Notes under the pieces: generated by a model | Told to the model about the DNA's origin: nothing | What the model saw: the letters and a program-made list of their open reading frames with translations, nothing else | Database searches by the model: none | Shown: positions 26,304 to 38,460 of the stretch, in pieces | How positions within the stretch are numbered: the first letter of the stretch is position 1 | How the letters are laid out: every line of letters begins with the position of its first letter | From: Andrena cerasifolii | Taxonomy: Eukaryota; Arthropoda; Insecta; Hymenoptera; Andrenidae | DNA: 64,000 bases | Reading direction: 5' to 3' | NCBI RefSeq assembly: GCF_050908995.1 | Contig: NC_135126.1 | Span: 10,540,001 to 10,604,000, forward strand | Position numbers and translations under genes: made by a program

Positions 26304-26412
26304 ATGGAGGATCGACAAGAAGTCGTCGATCGAGGCAAGAGATCGCCGTCCTCTTCCTCTCGAGCAGCGCGAAGAAACTCGACGCCGAGGCAGCAGGGGA
26401 AGAAGAAGTTCG
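26304..26412 (+). CDS. Candidate first coding exon, Arg/Ser-rich, unrecognised
   Basis: ATG at 26304 in a fair context (AGCAATGGAG) opens 36 codons, beginning MEDRQEVVDRGKRSPSSSSR and continuing with AARRNSTPRQQGKKKF, then a donor-like CG followed by GTAAGG at 26413. The exon would end in phase 1. A TATA box and initiator about 390 bases upstream would give a 5' untranslated region from about 25919. A strong acceptor (CTTCTTTTCCCTTTCAG, ending 28470) could continue the frame for 19 further codons to a stop at 28530-28532, giving a 56-residue basic protein, but a longer gene with exons elsewhere is equally possible. The peptide is basic and Ser-rich, with no recognised domain. It may be chance. 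Confidence 0.25.
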
Positions 26413-29400
26413 GTAAGGTGGGTCTATGGGATGTCGGGCTGTGCTTAGCTCGTGTCAGGAATGTAATTCACACGCCGCTGGCATTCCGTTCCATTCCATT
26501 CCGCCCGCGGCTCCTCTTTTGTAGCCGAGCACGAGGTGCCGCGGCGTTCTTTTTCACCTGGCCACCGCTCGATCCTTCGTCCACCGTTCCAAAGCGATGC
26601 TCGAGCACGCTCAGGATCGCGAGATCGTGCGTGGTTTTCTTGGTTTTCGGTTAAACATCGCCCGAGCCTCGTCCGTGTCCCTCGTTTTAGGCCACCTTTT
26701 GGGATTCGGGGTCCATTAACGTGGGTGCAGCAAGAAACGAACGGACCCAGGCGCAGGTCGGATCCAACGATACCACTTGACGTTGATTCTCGGTGATTAG
26801 TCGAGCGGAGACCGCTTTCGGGACCGCGTGGTTTTGCTCAAATTAATCGCGATGGAAATGGGAGGCGTGCACTGCGTACCAAGCGGCCTCCACGTCCGTG
26901 TAACCATGTTCTGCCAACTCCACAGTCACTGACCAATGTGGTCGTGAACTTTGCTTTTACACAGCACCAGCTGAGATATTCTACTCGAAGCTAAATAGAT
27001 AAACATCGTGTCTCCAACGATTAAAGAAACTTCAACAGCATCTCATAGCTTTGCGTATCATTATTCTATCTCCTAGCTCTAACGAATGTCCTCGTTAGTA
27101 GGATTTTAAGCTTGCCGGCGTTGAAACGCGGATATTTCTTAAAGAACCAGGTGCATCGAGAAGCAGCGTCGCGTTACAAAAGCACTCTCCGCCGTGGACA
27201 CGGCAGTGTCACGTGTTGGAGGAGCAGCATGGAGCTGCATTCCCCAGACGGTTCTTCTTTCGCGGCGGTGCAGTTGCGCGCGAGGGTGTGCACGAGCGGG
27301 ACGGAGCGGATCGGTGGGAACGGTACGGTTACCGTATTTATTACGACGTTACTCCAGTTTAGCAAATTACTTACATGCCCCCTTAACCACACCGTAAATG
27401 CATGCTCGCGCCGCATTCTTCCCCCGTGTAATTCCGCCGCGACTGTTGCTCTCGTACCTTCCAGGTCCGTTCCGTTCGGTCACCGTGGTCAGCTTCCACT
27501 GACATCGCCTCGAACTCTCGGTTATTCCGCTTCGGGAATGTGGATTGGGATCTGATAAATGAGCCACGAAGGAACGGTGGGGTGCGCGTCCCCGAGGCCA
27601 CTGACTCGCTGTAATTACCTTCGAAATGTCGAGAGACTTGGCGTATCTTCGGCCAGAGATTGCTTTCGGGGATTCAGCATTTTTAACGATTCTCACGAGG
27701 AAAGAGTCCGCGAGATTTTAAGTAAACCACTGCTATAACGAATCAAATGCGACTTCTTGAAAGGGTAATGTGATCAAGCCTTTGTCTCGCCCTACCACTT
27801 GGGTGTTAACGAAGCGTATTCAGGCTGTAGTGGGATTTTTGGAGCATTCTGTCAGTCCACTTGGAAACGTGAATGCGGAAAATGCATTCATTTTCAGAAA
27901 ACAAGCGCACATTCCCCGGCAGCCTCCGTCGATGAAGAATTCAACCCCCCCGGCGAGGTCTCCATCGCTTTACCAGCACGGGGGATAATAAATGCTTATT
28001 ATGCTCGCTCGGTAAACGAATGTAATTACAAACACTCGGATCCCCTGAAAGCGTCTTGGCCCTGTCGTTTGCTCGGTGCTCGACGCCACTTCCGTCTCGA
28101 CCGGGGCCTCGTCGTCGCGTGAAAAGAAAATCAAACTGGCTGCTGCTCGACGCTCGTCTCGCGCGGGTCGAAGAAGCTCTCCAGAAGGAATCAACGCCGG
28201 GAAACAATGCGAAACCCGACGGAGGTCTTCGGTAAATAGGGTAAGCACAATGCGGGACACATTTACACTGGCAAGCCAGTTGCGCAGCCCCTCCGTTCTC
28301 CTCCCCGCCGTCCGACGACGTCTGAGCGTTTCTTTCCTCCTCCATAGAGGAACAAACGGGACGGTCGGCCGCCTAAGTGGCCGTGAACGCGGTGAATGCG
28401 TTTCAATCTCATTCCCGCGATTACTCGTCGCTGAAATGATCACCCGGGTCCTCCTTCTTTTCCCTTTCAGCGAACGTTCCTGCCACCAGACGCTCAGGCG
28501 CTGGACTCCGGCGTGCCCGTAATGAAGAATAACACATTGTCCACGGGACATTGCTTCCCACTATTATGATTATCATCGCCATTATCGTTATTCTCGGCGA
28601 CGTCGTCGCTCCGCCGCGCCCGACGACACCGCGGTTCCTTTCCGTGCATTCCACTTTAACCAGCGCCCTTTTTCCGGCGTCTATTGGTTTCCCTCGGCAG
28701 CGCAGAAAGTCACCGAGGAAAGCTTCCTTTCCCTCGCGAGCTTCCATTCTCCTAAGGCCATTCAACGACCCGGGTGAAAGGAAAACGCGCGACGTTGTCT
28801 CGCGACTTCACGCTGTCTCGCGCTCCTATTTACCTCGCGGGGACAATTAGCTGCTGTTTCAATTTATCCATCGCGAATCCCTGTCGCTCCTCTCTGAATA
28901 TCCTTTCGCGAGCGATACAAAAGCCTGTCCGATGCGTAGTCTTTGCAGCGCTTCAATTTCGTTTCAATAAGACGTCTCGCGTGGTTGTCCGAAAATGTCA
29001 GCTCCCGCCTGTAGGCCCGTTGTCTGGGTTAGACTGGATTACGGCCGAGTCCATTCGCAGGCTTCCTTGGTCCACTTTCCGTGCACGGAGGTTGGAGAAA
29101 GGGGCGAAGGGCGACGCAAACGGCGGGAGGATGTAAATTCGCTTCACGGACTTTAAGTGCCGATCGCGGATGAAGATAGCCGAGAGATCGAGCCCCGCGA
29201 ATCCAGTCCTCCGCCACGAGTCCCGATTTTATCGGCTGCGTATCGTGGCGGGATAAGCGCCGGGAATTGGTGTTGATATTCTTGTTGGCAACAAAGTAGA
29301 CCCGTCCCTTTTTCACCCCATTTAATGCCTCCTCTGGATGTAGCTGTGAGATACTCAATATGTTCCGTAGATTACCATGATCGCCGACGGGGTAGTTTTA

Positions 29401-30662
29401 AAAATCAGCGCGGTAAAAGTGTCACTTTGCGATCCCGTTCCTACTTATCAGCGTTCACACCATAAAGTACACCGCCATATAGGAGTGTTTACGGAATGCA
29501 GCGATCTCAAAGGGATAGGAGATCCGGGTGAATTCGATGCGATCGTATTTAATCGTTTGTCTAATACCCGTTACCGTGATGCCTCTACTTTTCACGTAAT
29601 AGGATTATTAATCCCCTCGTATGTTTCCTGCGCGCATAGCTTTAGAGAATCTTGGCTGATTCACCGCGTCGTCTTAACGAAGCGATCAATACGCCTTATC
29701 GGTGATCTCCTAATCAGGATGTACGCAGCTTAGGACCAAACCGCTGCGGAACACCGTGTTTGCGCAATCGGAGCCCCTATTTACGGCGCCTGCCATCAAG
29801 GCAAAGTGCCTATTGACGTGTTATTAGTATATTGCATTGCAAATCACGCGACCGTCCGGGGATCGTTCTTCCCTCTGGACTTCTGCAAACTTCATAAAGG
29901 AAAATAGACACGGACGCAGGAACGACGCGGAAGATTTGGAGCGCGCCCAAGAATCTGACGATCCCAGGAAGAAATTCTGAGTTGCTCGCCTAGGAGAACT
30001 TTCGAAAGTTCAGGGAAACCGTTACACGAAGGAGGAATAAACAAACTGGCGAACTAAAATCGAAACGTCGACCACTGTGCTTTTTATCAATGGAACTGCG
30101 GAAGCTCTCGAAAGTGGGACAAGGCGTACGAAATCTTCATCTGTATTCCGGTTACTAATCCCTGGAAAGAAACTTATATTTCGCCGCCAGGTACACAGCC
30201 TGTATTAATTTGAATAAATGAAATTTTCTTTATCCTCGCCACGCGGCGCTTTCAACGAACTCCAGCTTCTCCAGCGAAGTTTCCTCTGTTTCTTAGATTC
30301 GGAGATTAACAAAGTTTCCAGGTAAGTGAACAATTTTTCCACCGACTAAGGGAACCGGGGGGCGTAGAAATGCCATAGGAATATATAGAATTTCTTAACG
30401 GAGATCCTGGGATTCGTTCGAACGCATCCCAATCAATTCCCAGAGGATTCCAAACGCGTCCCATGTCCCGAAAGTAGATCGACGAGCTTCTTAAGCGCAT
30501 TATCGACGACCGCATCTCTCGGTGCCGCCGACGGCGCCCGAGGATGTGGAGAGAGGACTTCTCTCGAACGTAGAGCCGGTCAATGCAGCCGAACATAAAT
30601 TTAGCATGCATACGTGGGTGAAGCCCAGCTAGCCAGCCTGTCCATGCCACGCCTGTTATTGT

Positions 30663-30687
30663 CCCCCTCCCCCCCCCCCCGCCCCCC
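30663..30687. repeat. C-rich tract (G-rich on minus strand)
   Basis: C runs of 5, 12 and 6 are broken only by single T and G bases. The complementary strand has three closely spaced G runs, one of them 12 long, and so could form a G-quadruplex. It is a simple repeat with no promoter signal seen beside it. Confidence 0.85.
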
Positions 30688-31344
30688 AATATCAAAGAAG
30701 AAACTACCTACGCGTTTAGGCTACCTGCAACTTCATCGTGCTTGTACAAAGCTCCTACTGGCAGGGAGCAGCGGCTGGACCTGTACACGGGTACAGTTTC
30801 CAATCGTCGACGAGAATGGACCCGCTAATTGCACGATCAATTAGCGACACGATTACGTTGGCTTCCCCAACGAAATCTCTGTAAATTCGAGGGAGCTGCC
30901 GGAGCTCGTTGCTGTCTGGATTCGATTACGATGCATTCGTACGAGTTCTCGGTAGCACGCAAGGCTGAATCTTAGAACCTTGCCGATGACTGTTGATTTG
31001 TTTCAACTATTTGCGGGGCGCAGCAACGTGCGCATGATCCCCGGCGAGGGTACTTTATTTACCGGCAACCCTCCGGCATCGATCGGACGTTTTGTTAACG
31101 CTGATCGATATCCGGAGATATTTAGTTCCCTTGTGACCCGTAAATTTCTCCCTGGCGATAATTAAACCGGTAGACGGCTCAAAGCGATTGTTCTCTTTTT
31201 ATCGCGTGAATTTCGGCCGGGCAAAAGCGTGTTAAACGTTATAAAAAATATGTTATTACGAAGCCTCGGTTTTGCGCCCCTTTTATCACGGTAATGCACC
31301 ACCACTCCTCTGATAATGCATTTTGACCCATTTGTCCGGGGTGC

Positions 31345-31360
31345 AAAAAAAAAAAAAAAA
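31345..31360. repeat. Homopolymer A tract (16 A)
   Basis: An uninterrupted run of 16 A. No AATAAA signal or retro-element body precedes it on the plus strand, so it is listed only as a simple repeat. Confidence 0.85.
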
Positions 31361-31519
31361 GAGTAGGTGTCGTATAATCTTGGCACTTTAAGCGCGCAGC
31401 TACATGCCTATTAACCGACGCGGTAATTCGCCCAGTGGCAGCTAGTGCGCCCGGCACAAAAGGGCGAAAGAGAGAAGAGAGGGCTATCCGTTACCGCGGC
31501 TGCAACTGCCACCGGTGTC

Positions 31520-31760
31520 ATTAAATATAATTAAAAAAGAGTCGGTTACGATTCGAGGAAAAACCGAAAAGAACGATCGCGCGAAATTCACTTAATTAAC
31601 TGGCCAATTACCCGCGGGCGAAATATTACTTCGCGCGCGGCCCGCGGCCGTGGTTAATGAACGCGCGATTACGAGAAGAACGCATAATTGCGGCCACTAA
31701 AAGATTACGAGCACAATGAATCAAAAGCGCGTTATTCCCCTAATGTAACGCTTGCTTCGT
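31520..31760. promoter_or_regulatory. TAAT-rich block, possible enhancer
   Basis: Homeodomain-type core sites are dense here within otherwise CpG-rich DNA: ATTAAATATAATTAAA, CTTAATTAACTGG, GTTAATGAAC, CATAATTGCG and CCTAATG lie within about 240 bp. Clusters of TAAT cores are common in insect developmental enhancers. This is inference from motif density alone, and similar clusters may occur by chance. Confidence 0.15.
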
Positions 31761-34652
31761 CCTCGTATCGCGCTCGTTCGCGCGCGTCGGCTGACAAACG
31801 ACCCTCCAAATTTCGTCCTTGATAAAAAGGGCTGCATACATCGTGCCACTAAAATTCTACTTGCTCAAAGTAGCTCGTAGTAATCTCTAGTGGAAATTTC
31901 TGGGGAAAACTGCGATGCAAAATTGCTTCTATTCTTTCGCTGTACACGCAACAGTCTAACGAAGGTACTACGAGACACCCGCCGCAAGTATCACAAGCGC
32001 AACCTTTGATACTATCCATTCGCGATGGAAATTCGAAAATGAAAGGGAAAGCTGTACAGACAACACGCAATCGTGCACCAAGCGTAGGCGGAATATTGAA
32101 AGGAGGCACACGCGCAGCCGCTCAAAGCGTCACTCGGACGCGACCCTGATATCGGACGTTCATGCTTGACAAGGAATTCGGCGCAATTAGGCGAGCAGCG
32201 AGTGGCTTCGTGGCAATTACTCCGTGCAACGCGATTACACTCTGCACTCGAGGAGAAGTGCAAGGGGCAGCGGCGGAGACGGCCGGACGAACAAGCGTCA
32301 AAACAGCCTCATTAAGGTAATTAGCGTTCGACCGGCTGCAAAGGGGCCGGGCGTAAGAGTAGCTGGTGGATGCCTGCGCGCGTTGCGTGTCGTGACAGCA
32401 GCGGTGCCAGCATCAAAGATGTTCAGGGTCCGTCGTGAACCCGCACCAAGGTGCCACTGTGTCCTGGCCCCCTGGTGTCTGTCCCGGCGAAACGCGAGGT
32501 CGATGGCGGCTTTTTGCCGCATCTGGCCCCGTAAAACTTCGACTTACGTAATGGGGTGGTTTTGCCTCGACGGCCACTCGAACATTTTTACGACAGTGTC
32601 TTAAAGCTGGAGGCGAGACATCCCCGAGACGGCGGATGGGAATCGATTTTCCGCTTTCTGGCGTTAAAACCACGGTGAAACGGGAGCAGCTGAATGTATG
32701 TAGCTGATGATATAAGATTTTTTGGTAGGCTTCCCGTTTCTTAATTTGCTGTCCATTTTTTTTTGTGTGTATAGTGCATCCACATACGTATGCGTGTGCG
32801 TGACGCGACAGCCAGAGTGTTAAGGAAACGATCGTTTCAGACGCATTCCCCGCTGCTCCCCTAATTAGTAATCGACGAACCATTATAAGGGTGCGCTGTT
32901 TAATTAAAAGACAAAGCGCGGCAGGCAGTCCGAGTTCACAGTGCAAGCTTCCTGGAGGAACTCGCCAGGGGTCTCTTTTTAGATTCCAGAGTGCTTTTGG
33001 CGTTCAACTCGGCGGAACTTTGCCTTTTTTGTCAGGTCCGTTTTGCGCAGACGCGTCTCAAGTAGCGCGTGGCCGGAGCTATTTGAATTATCGAAGCAGG
33101 AGCATTGAAATTGCCGGTTCCGGGGCCGGGTTCTTCCGGTGGACAGGTGGCTGGTAACTCGTTTTGGGATAATTCGCCGGGGAAAGCCGACGGATTCTCG
33201 AAAGTCCCGCTCGACTTATTCAAACGCCACCTGAAACGCGGCATAAAGCTTTCTGCTTACCCCTTTTTGCTCCTGAAGGGGTTGCCGCACGCGTAATAAT
33301 TTGAATAGGCCTTGCCCCTGTCAAAACAACCCTCGCCCAGAGACCAAGAAGTTTCCGTCTGTGCCGAGGGGATTTCTGCGTGCCTGCCGCCCTCCCCGGC
33401 CGCCTTTTTATTCGACGAGTGTACCCACGTAGTTACTGAATTCGTATAACGTTAAAACAAACGCATTACGAACACGCCACCCAAAAGGAAAGTTTGTTTT
33501 TGAACTCGCTAATTTGATACGCGTGCTCTTTCAGCCGACTCACGGCGGATCGGGCGCGCGAGGTGTCTACGACGCGTTGCACGGAGCCAGAGTTTCTCGG
33601 CTTGAAAATTGGATGATTCTCTCTCTCGAAAAAAAAAGGGAAGAAGAAACGTTACCTTTCAGACCGCCTCCTTCGCCTTCTTCCCTCGTCTCGCCGTGAA
33701 AAGTAATCGTGAAAGGGAAGCACAATGCTGGAAAACGCACTACGTTTTCAACCCCACTGAGCACACTGGCTACCGTTCCTAACATTTCGCTTGCTGTTTC
33801 TGAAACACGAGCCTCGTGTGCTTTATATCATAAAACGACGAACACCGCTGCGTATCTGTAACGTATGTGCGAAAAGGTTCCGGGAACGAAATTAAAAGGG
33901 GACGACACGGTCGGCCCGGCTCCGCCGCGAGGAATCTCGCGATAAGTCGCGAGTGGATCATAAACTGGCACGGAGTCCTCCCCGGTGTCCAGGCTTGACG
34001 TCACCCTGCGAAACTTTTCCCAGATTCGATTTGCGAGAAAGCGGCGCGCGGTCGCCGAGGCACCACCGGGCGAGGGGAAAAAAAGGGCGAAGGGGGGACA
34101 ATTAACGACTCGTCTCCGACGAATATATGGACCGCTCGGGCGGGACGACCCCCGTCATACGTCACGCCTTTCCGTGAGCGTATTTCGGCGTAACGAGTCG
34201 ACTCGCACGCGTTATTCGCGCGCGACGTGAGTAACGATCGGTCCCCGGCGCTGCAACACGATGCAGCCAGCCTCCACGAACGCGATACGCGCTGAGTCTC
34301 GAATTTCCACGGCCGTTTCGAAACTCACAGTCACGGAAGGGGCCCGGCCGACCCGGGTTGAAGGTCGAGGCGAAGGACCCCCAACTCGCGTCCAAGGAAT
34401 TGGGAATTTACGGGAGGACGAGCGCCGGCGAGACGCCGCGGTTAAAAGTGTCCACCTCGGCGCAGTAATATACCTCATTACTCGGTGCGCGTGCGACGCC
34501 GACTCCCGGAACTCGCCAGGGTAATGCCATTCTTCCTGGCTCTACTCAGATGTCCCTCCGGAGATCTGCCTTCTCCTTGGACGAGACATTTCGGCAGGAT
34601 AACGATTACAATCCGGGGCACAATCGAGCGTGGCAGCACATTTTATGCTTAA

Positions 34653-35357
34653 GGGGGAACACCACTGTGACCGCCGGAAAAGTAAGCCATTTTTAAGATT
34701 TTTTTTCAGGCATAATTTACAGTTTTCATAGAAAAATTGTATTACCTACCTTTAGTACGCTGTCTTAAGAGACTATAGAGAAAAAATAAATAGAAAAACA
34801 TTCATAAGTTTTAATATATTAATTAATCTTCTAGACCCCCACGCGCGAGCTGGTCGAAGGTGTAACTATGGAACAGCAGGTCCGAAATCAAATTTCATTT
34901 TTTTGTTATAAACTATATGAGTGTAGTTTCCGTTGTACGTACGGATTCTTTGATTGAAAACAAATGTTTTGAAATACGCTCGAAAAACTGTCCATCTTAT
35001 TCGAGGATTTTTGAAACTTTTCTTGTAAAGCGCACCATTTTTACAAAAATAATTTGTTTAAGAAATCGGTGCGTACAACGGAAACTACACTTATATAGTT
35101 TATAAAAAAAAATTAAATTTGATTTCGGACCTGCTGTTCCATAGTTACACTTTCGACCAGCTCGCGTGGAGGAGTCTAGAAGATTAATTAATGTATTAAA
35201 ATTTATGGATGTTTTCATATTTATTTTTTTTATATATATTCTTAAGACAGCGTACTAAAGGTAGGTAATAAAATTTTTCTATGAAAACTGTATATTATTT
35301 CTGAAAAAAATTCATAAAAATGGCTTACTTTTCCGGCCGTCACAGTGGTGTTCCTCC
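34653..35357. mobile_element. TTAA-flanked foldback MITE with arms of about 300 bp
   Basis: This 705-bp AT-rich element lies exactly between two TTAA sites (34649-34652 and 35358-35361). It is a large imperfect inverted repeat: the left terminus GGGGGAACACCACTGTGAC returns at the right end as GTCACAGTGGTGTTCCTCC. The two arms then match for roughly 300 bp each (about 34653-34955 and 35055-35357), including GAACAGCAGGTCCGAAATCA and TAGTTTCCGTTGTACG. A spacer of about 100 bp lies between them. No transposase frame is present. The TTAA duplication points to piggyBac or Kolobok elements; the G-run terminus leaves the choice open. Transcribed in full it would fold into a long hairpin. Confidence 0.85.
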
Positions 35358-36624
35358 TTAATTAACTGCTTCGATCAGAAGGGCGACACTATTAATGAAT
35401 GTGACGATTGCGTCGTTGAGTTAATCGAAATGGAACGAGCTCGAGTCTACGTGAACGGTATCTAAGTTAGCATTGAACTAAATAATATCGCGTAAAAGAA
35501 TCTTAATAGCGGATTGCATGAAGCCATTTGAACCGTTTGATAGCCGTGGCAATTAATTTCGAGCGCGAAGAAGCCGGCAGGCCAGGAAAGAATTTTTTTT
35601 CCAGCAGCCCTCTAGTTTCGCTTTATTTTATCGTTCCAGGGGGCATAAACCGTTCCGCTTATCGGCAGCCGAGCCGCGGATAAAGAAATAATTCCGGCGT
35701 TAATCGCCGAGGCATGGCGGCGGCCGTTTTCAAATTGACCGGATACAGCCGCGTCACGGAACGTGCTAATTCACGCGGACATGTCCGATACGTTAACTCG
35801 CTCGGCCGAATGAAACGTTTTCGAGTGGCCCACGGGCCATAATCGTACGTCAAGCGGAACCTCGCGTTTCGAGATGCGGGGAGGCCGAATTCCATTTGGG
35901 TTCGCGATGGTTTCGCGGAACTCTCGCCCGTTTCGCGTTTTACCAGCCTGCCCTGCCGGTGTTGTACGCGAGTTACGTCGTGTCATGGGAATTGGGGCCG
36001 ATCGTTTTCCATCGTTTTGTATCGGGAACGCCACTGCCGAGAAGAGGGCCAGCGGTACCGTGTCTTGCCACTGGAATACAAATGCGTCTACGGATCGAAC
36101 GCAGCCCCCGAAATCCAGACGTATTCGCTACGCACGACCGCCTCGCCCATAATAACGCGCTGCGAATTTAATCCCTTCGACCTTGCCATAAATACGGCTC
36201 ACCTTGGCTCGCGAGCAGTAAGATCGATGATCACGCGACAGTGGAACGTTTCACTGTCGCTGAATCTACTTCGAGGTAGGGTTAAATTGTCCCAGGGGAA
36301 AATAAACCACCAGAAAAATCCTTCGTCAGCGCAGCTTCTCAATTAAATCGTGTAGAACGATTAAAAGCTTCTAAATCCGTAGGACACAATGCATCCTCCT
36401 TGCCCCGGTCTGAGAGTCGAGAATTCTGATCCGGGCAGCTGCCAAACTCGTTAAGATTCGCCTCGTTATCCCAGGCACGTCGTCTCCGCTCGTTTGCGCG
36501 AATTAATGCCTCGATACTATCGGCGCGGCGGGGTTAACGCGGCGTAACGCGAAGTAACTAACCACCGACTATTCCGCGGGGTTAAAAATACAACGGGACG
36601 AATTCGAAGCGTCGTGGTTTACAG

Positions 36625-36626
<2 letters not shown>

Positions 36627-36677
<51 letters not shown>
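36627..36677. repeat. (GA)n microsatellite
   Basis: About 50 bp of essentially perfect AG/GA dinucleotide repeat is followed by an imperfect GGAGAGAGGGAGG tail. GA repeats can bind GAGA-factor-type proteins in insects; there is no further evidence for function here. Confidence 0.95.
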
Positions 36678-36684
<7 letters not shown>

Positions 36685-37202
36685 GGAGGCGTGTGAGACC
36701 GACACGCGTGCCCCGGTATTAACTGGCGTGAGTTTCTTGGCCGGTACACGAGCCTCGTTTCCGCGGCCGTGAAGGGAGAAGGAAAGAGGGAAAACTGGTG
36801 TGTAGCCAGCACGCGACGCAGGATCGCGAGACCGAGAGTAACAAACCAGACGGCCGGCAAAAACGCGTCAGCCGAGACTAATTGCGAGACGAGCGATGAC
36901 AGCGTTCCTCGTGGAAAAGCGTAAAGACTCGCTTGTCAGAACGATCTCTGCCCTTCCCCCTCTCCCTCACCCATGCCGATGGTACACAATGTACTCTTCC
37001 GCGGTGTCTCGAGCCCCCTTGGTAATGGCCGCTTTTTCTCGCGCCATTATCTTCTCCTTCGCGTCGACGATGTTAATTGGCCAAAAAACCCGTGAATCCG
37101 CTGCTGTTCCGGTACAACGAGGCGTACGCTCGATAATTCCGCTGGAAGAACGCCGATTCGAGGCGTCGATTACGATATTACACGGAGGATAAAGCTTCTC
37201 CA

Positions 37203-37213
37203 CCCCCCCCCCC
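37203..37213. repeat. Homopolymer C tract (11 C)
   Basis: A run of 11 C followed by GCCCGCCC. Simple repeat. Confidence 0.85.
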
Positions 37214-38040
37214 GCCCGCCCTGCTGCGCGAGGGTAAACGTACGCGTGGATGAGAGCGGCAAATGAAATTACCCGGGTTTTTGGGAGACGAGGCGGCGAG
37301 CGTGAACACGAAAATCGGTTCGCGGGAAGCCGGCAGATTTTTTTCCACGGCAAAGGAAGCCTCGCCCGGCATTCAAGTTTAATCATATTCACGCGACGAC
37401 CGCGTTAACGAGACAGCCTCGGCTCGTTGGTCGCATTTAATATTTACCCGGGCATCATTTCCGCTCGTTTAATTAAAGTTTCTTCGTTGAACCGCGATCG
37501 GCGGCCCTCAGGATCCGCGCGGACGGTATTTACCGAGCCTGATTCGCAACGAAATTAAATCGGTACACCCAATCTACCTCCCGCTTTCGTTCCGACGTTT
37601 TATCCTTCGTCGTCCTCCCGCACTTTCGCCTTCCGTCGCTCAAGTCGCCGAGCGGAAAATCGTTCGACAGTTCACGTCTCGCCGAAATGTTTAGTCGAGC
37701 GCCGGAACTTGGGATTATTCGCTGGCGAAGGGATCGCAGTTCTTTTCAACCGCGACAGCCTTTAATAAATCCTGCTTCTTACTTTCGTGACTCAGCTGGT
37801 ATTTTATTCGGTCCCGCGGGGTCCTGTCTCGAATACTCGTTAAGATCACTCGCGATCCGATAATTAAACCTGTCACTCGAATATGGGTAACACGGCGGTC
37901 GATCCATTAATGAGGTAAGACAGAAGGTACAGTGAAATTCGACGTCACTTTCGGGACACGATTGGTCTCCAGGTGTGCAAGGCAATTAAGTCCTTTTTCT
38001 TATGGTACCTTCATTTGCTACCACGTTACGAGGTTGATAA

Positions 38041-38460
38041 TGAACGAATGAACCAAGGTGATTCGTTTTTTTCTTCCCAGAAGACACTTTCGATGAAGGT
38101 ACGTGCGTTATTCTGAATTATATCTGCATGAGAAATCGTAAGAAAATATGTATATTTTTTCGGACTTTTTTCGAAAACCGTTTGTCGCACAAGGAAAAGT
38201 AATACAACATAAAAGATGCTCCTTGCCCGGATCTACAACTTTTGTTTGACACATTTTTTCATTTAATCAATAACTTGGAGGATATTACATAAAATCGACT
38301 TCGCGAGCTGTTAAATAATGATTTAAATGTTTAAGGGCTCAGGGACACCCTTTCCCGTTATTAGATCGAGCTCTAACTTTACAGGGATTTTTTTTTTAAT
38401 TATTTTGAACAATAAGAGTAAATAAGAGGCACCCTAATGTATATAGTACAGACTACGTCC
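38041..38460. repeat. AT-rich interspersed-repeat-like remnant, class unknown
   Basis: This AT-rich, CpG-poor patch stands in CpG-rich DNA, like the window's mobile elements. A TTAAGGGCTCAGGGACACCC segment (about 38331-38350) resembles a TTAA-plus-G-run transposon end such as the one at 34649, but I could not find a matching complementary end on either side. It is probably a decayed or partial element. Confidence 0.3.

Larger units (their letters stand above)
26413..34652. other. No recognisable gene; CpG-rich non-coding DNA
   Basis: I see no recognised gene. It holds a strong plus-strand acceptor at 28470, a possible 25-nt microexon at 30297-30321, a C-rich tract at 30663-30687, a 16-A run at 31345-31360 and a TAAT-rich block near 31520-31760. 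Overlapping open frames on both strands around 28000-28850 and 32413-32946 have no recognisable content. Confidence 0.45.

Noticed and set aside
32413..32946. 177-codon minus-strand frame
   Set aside because: There are no recognisable domain, promoter or splice signals, and overlapping plus-strand frames indicate a generally stop-poor region.
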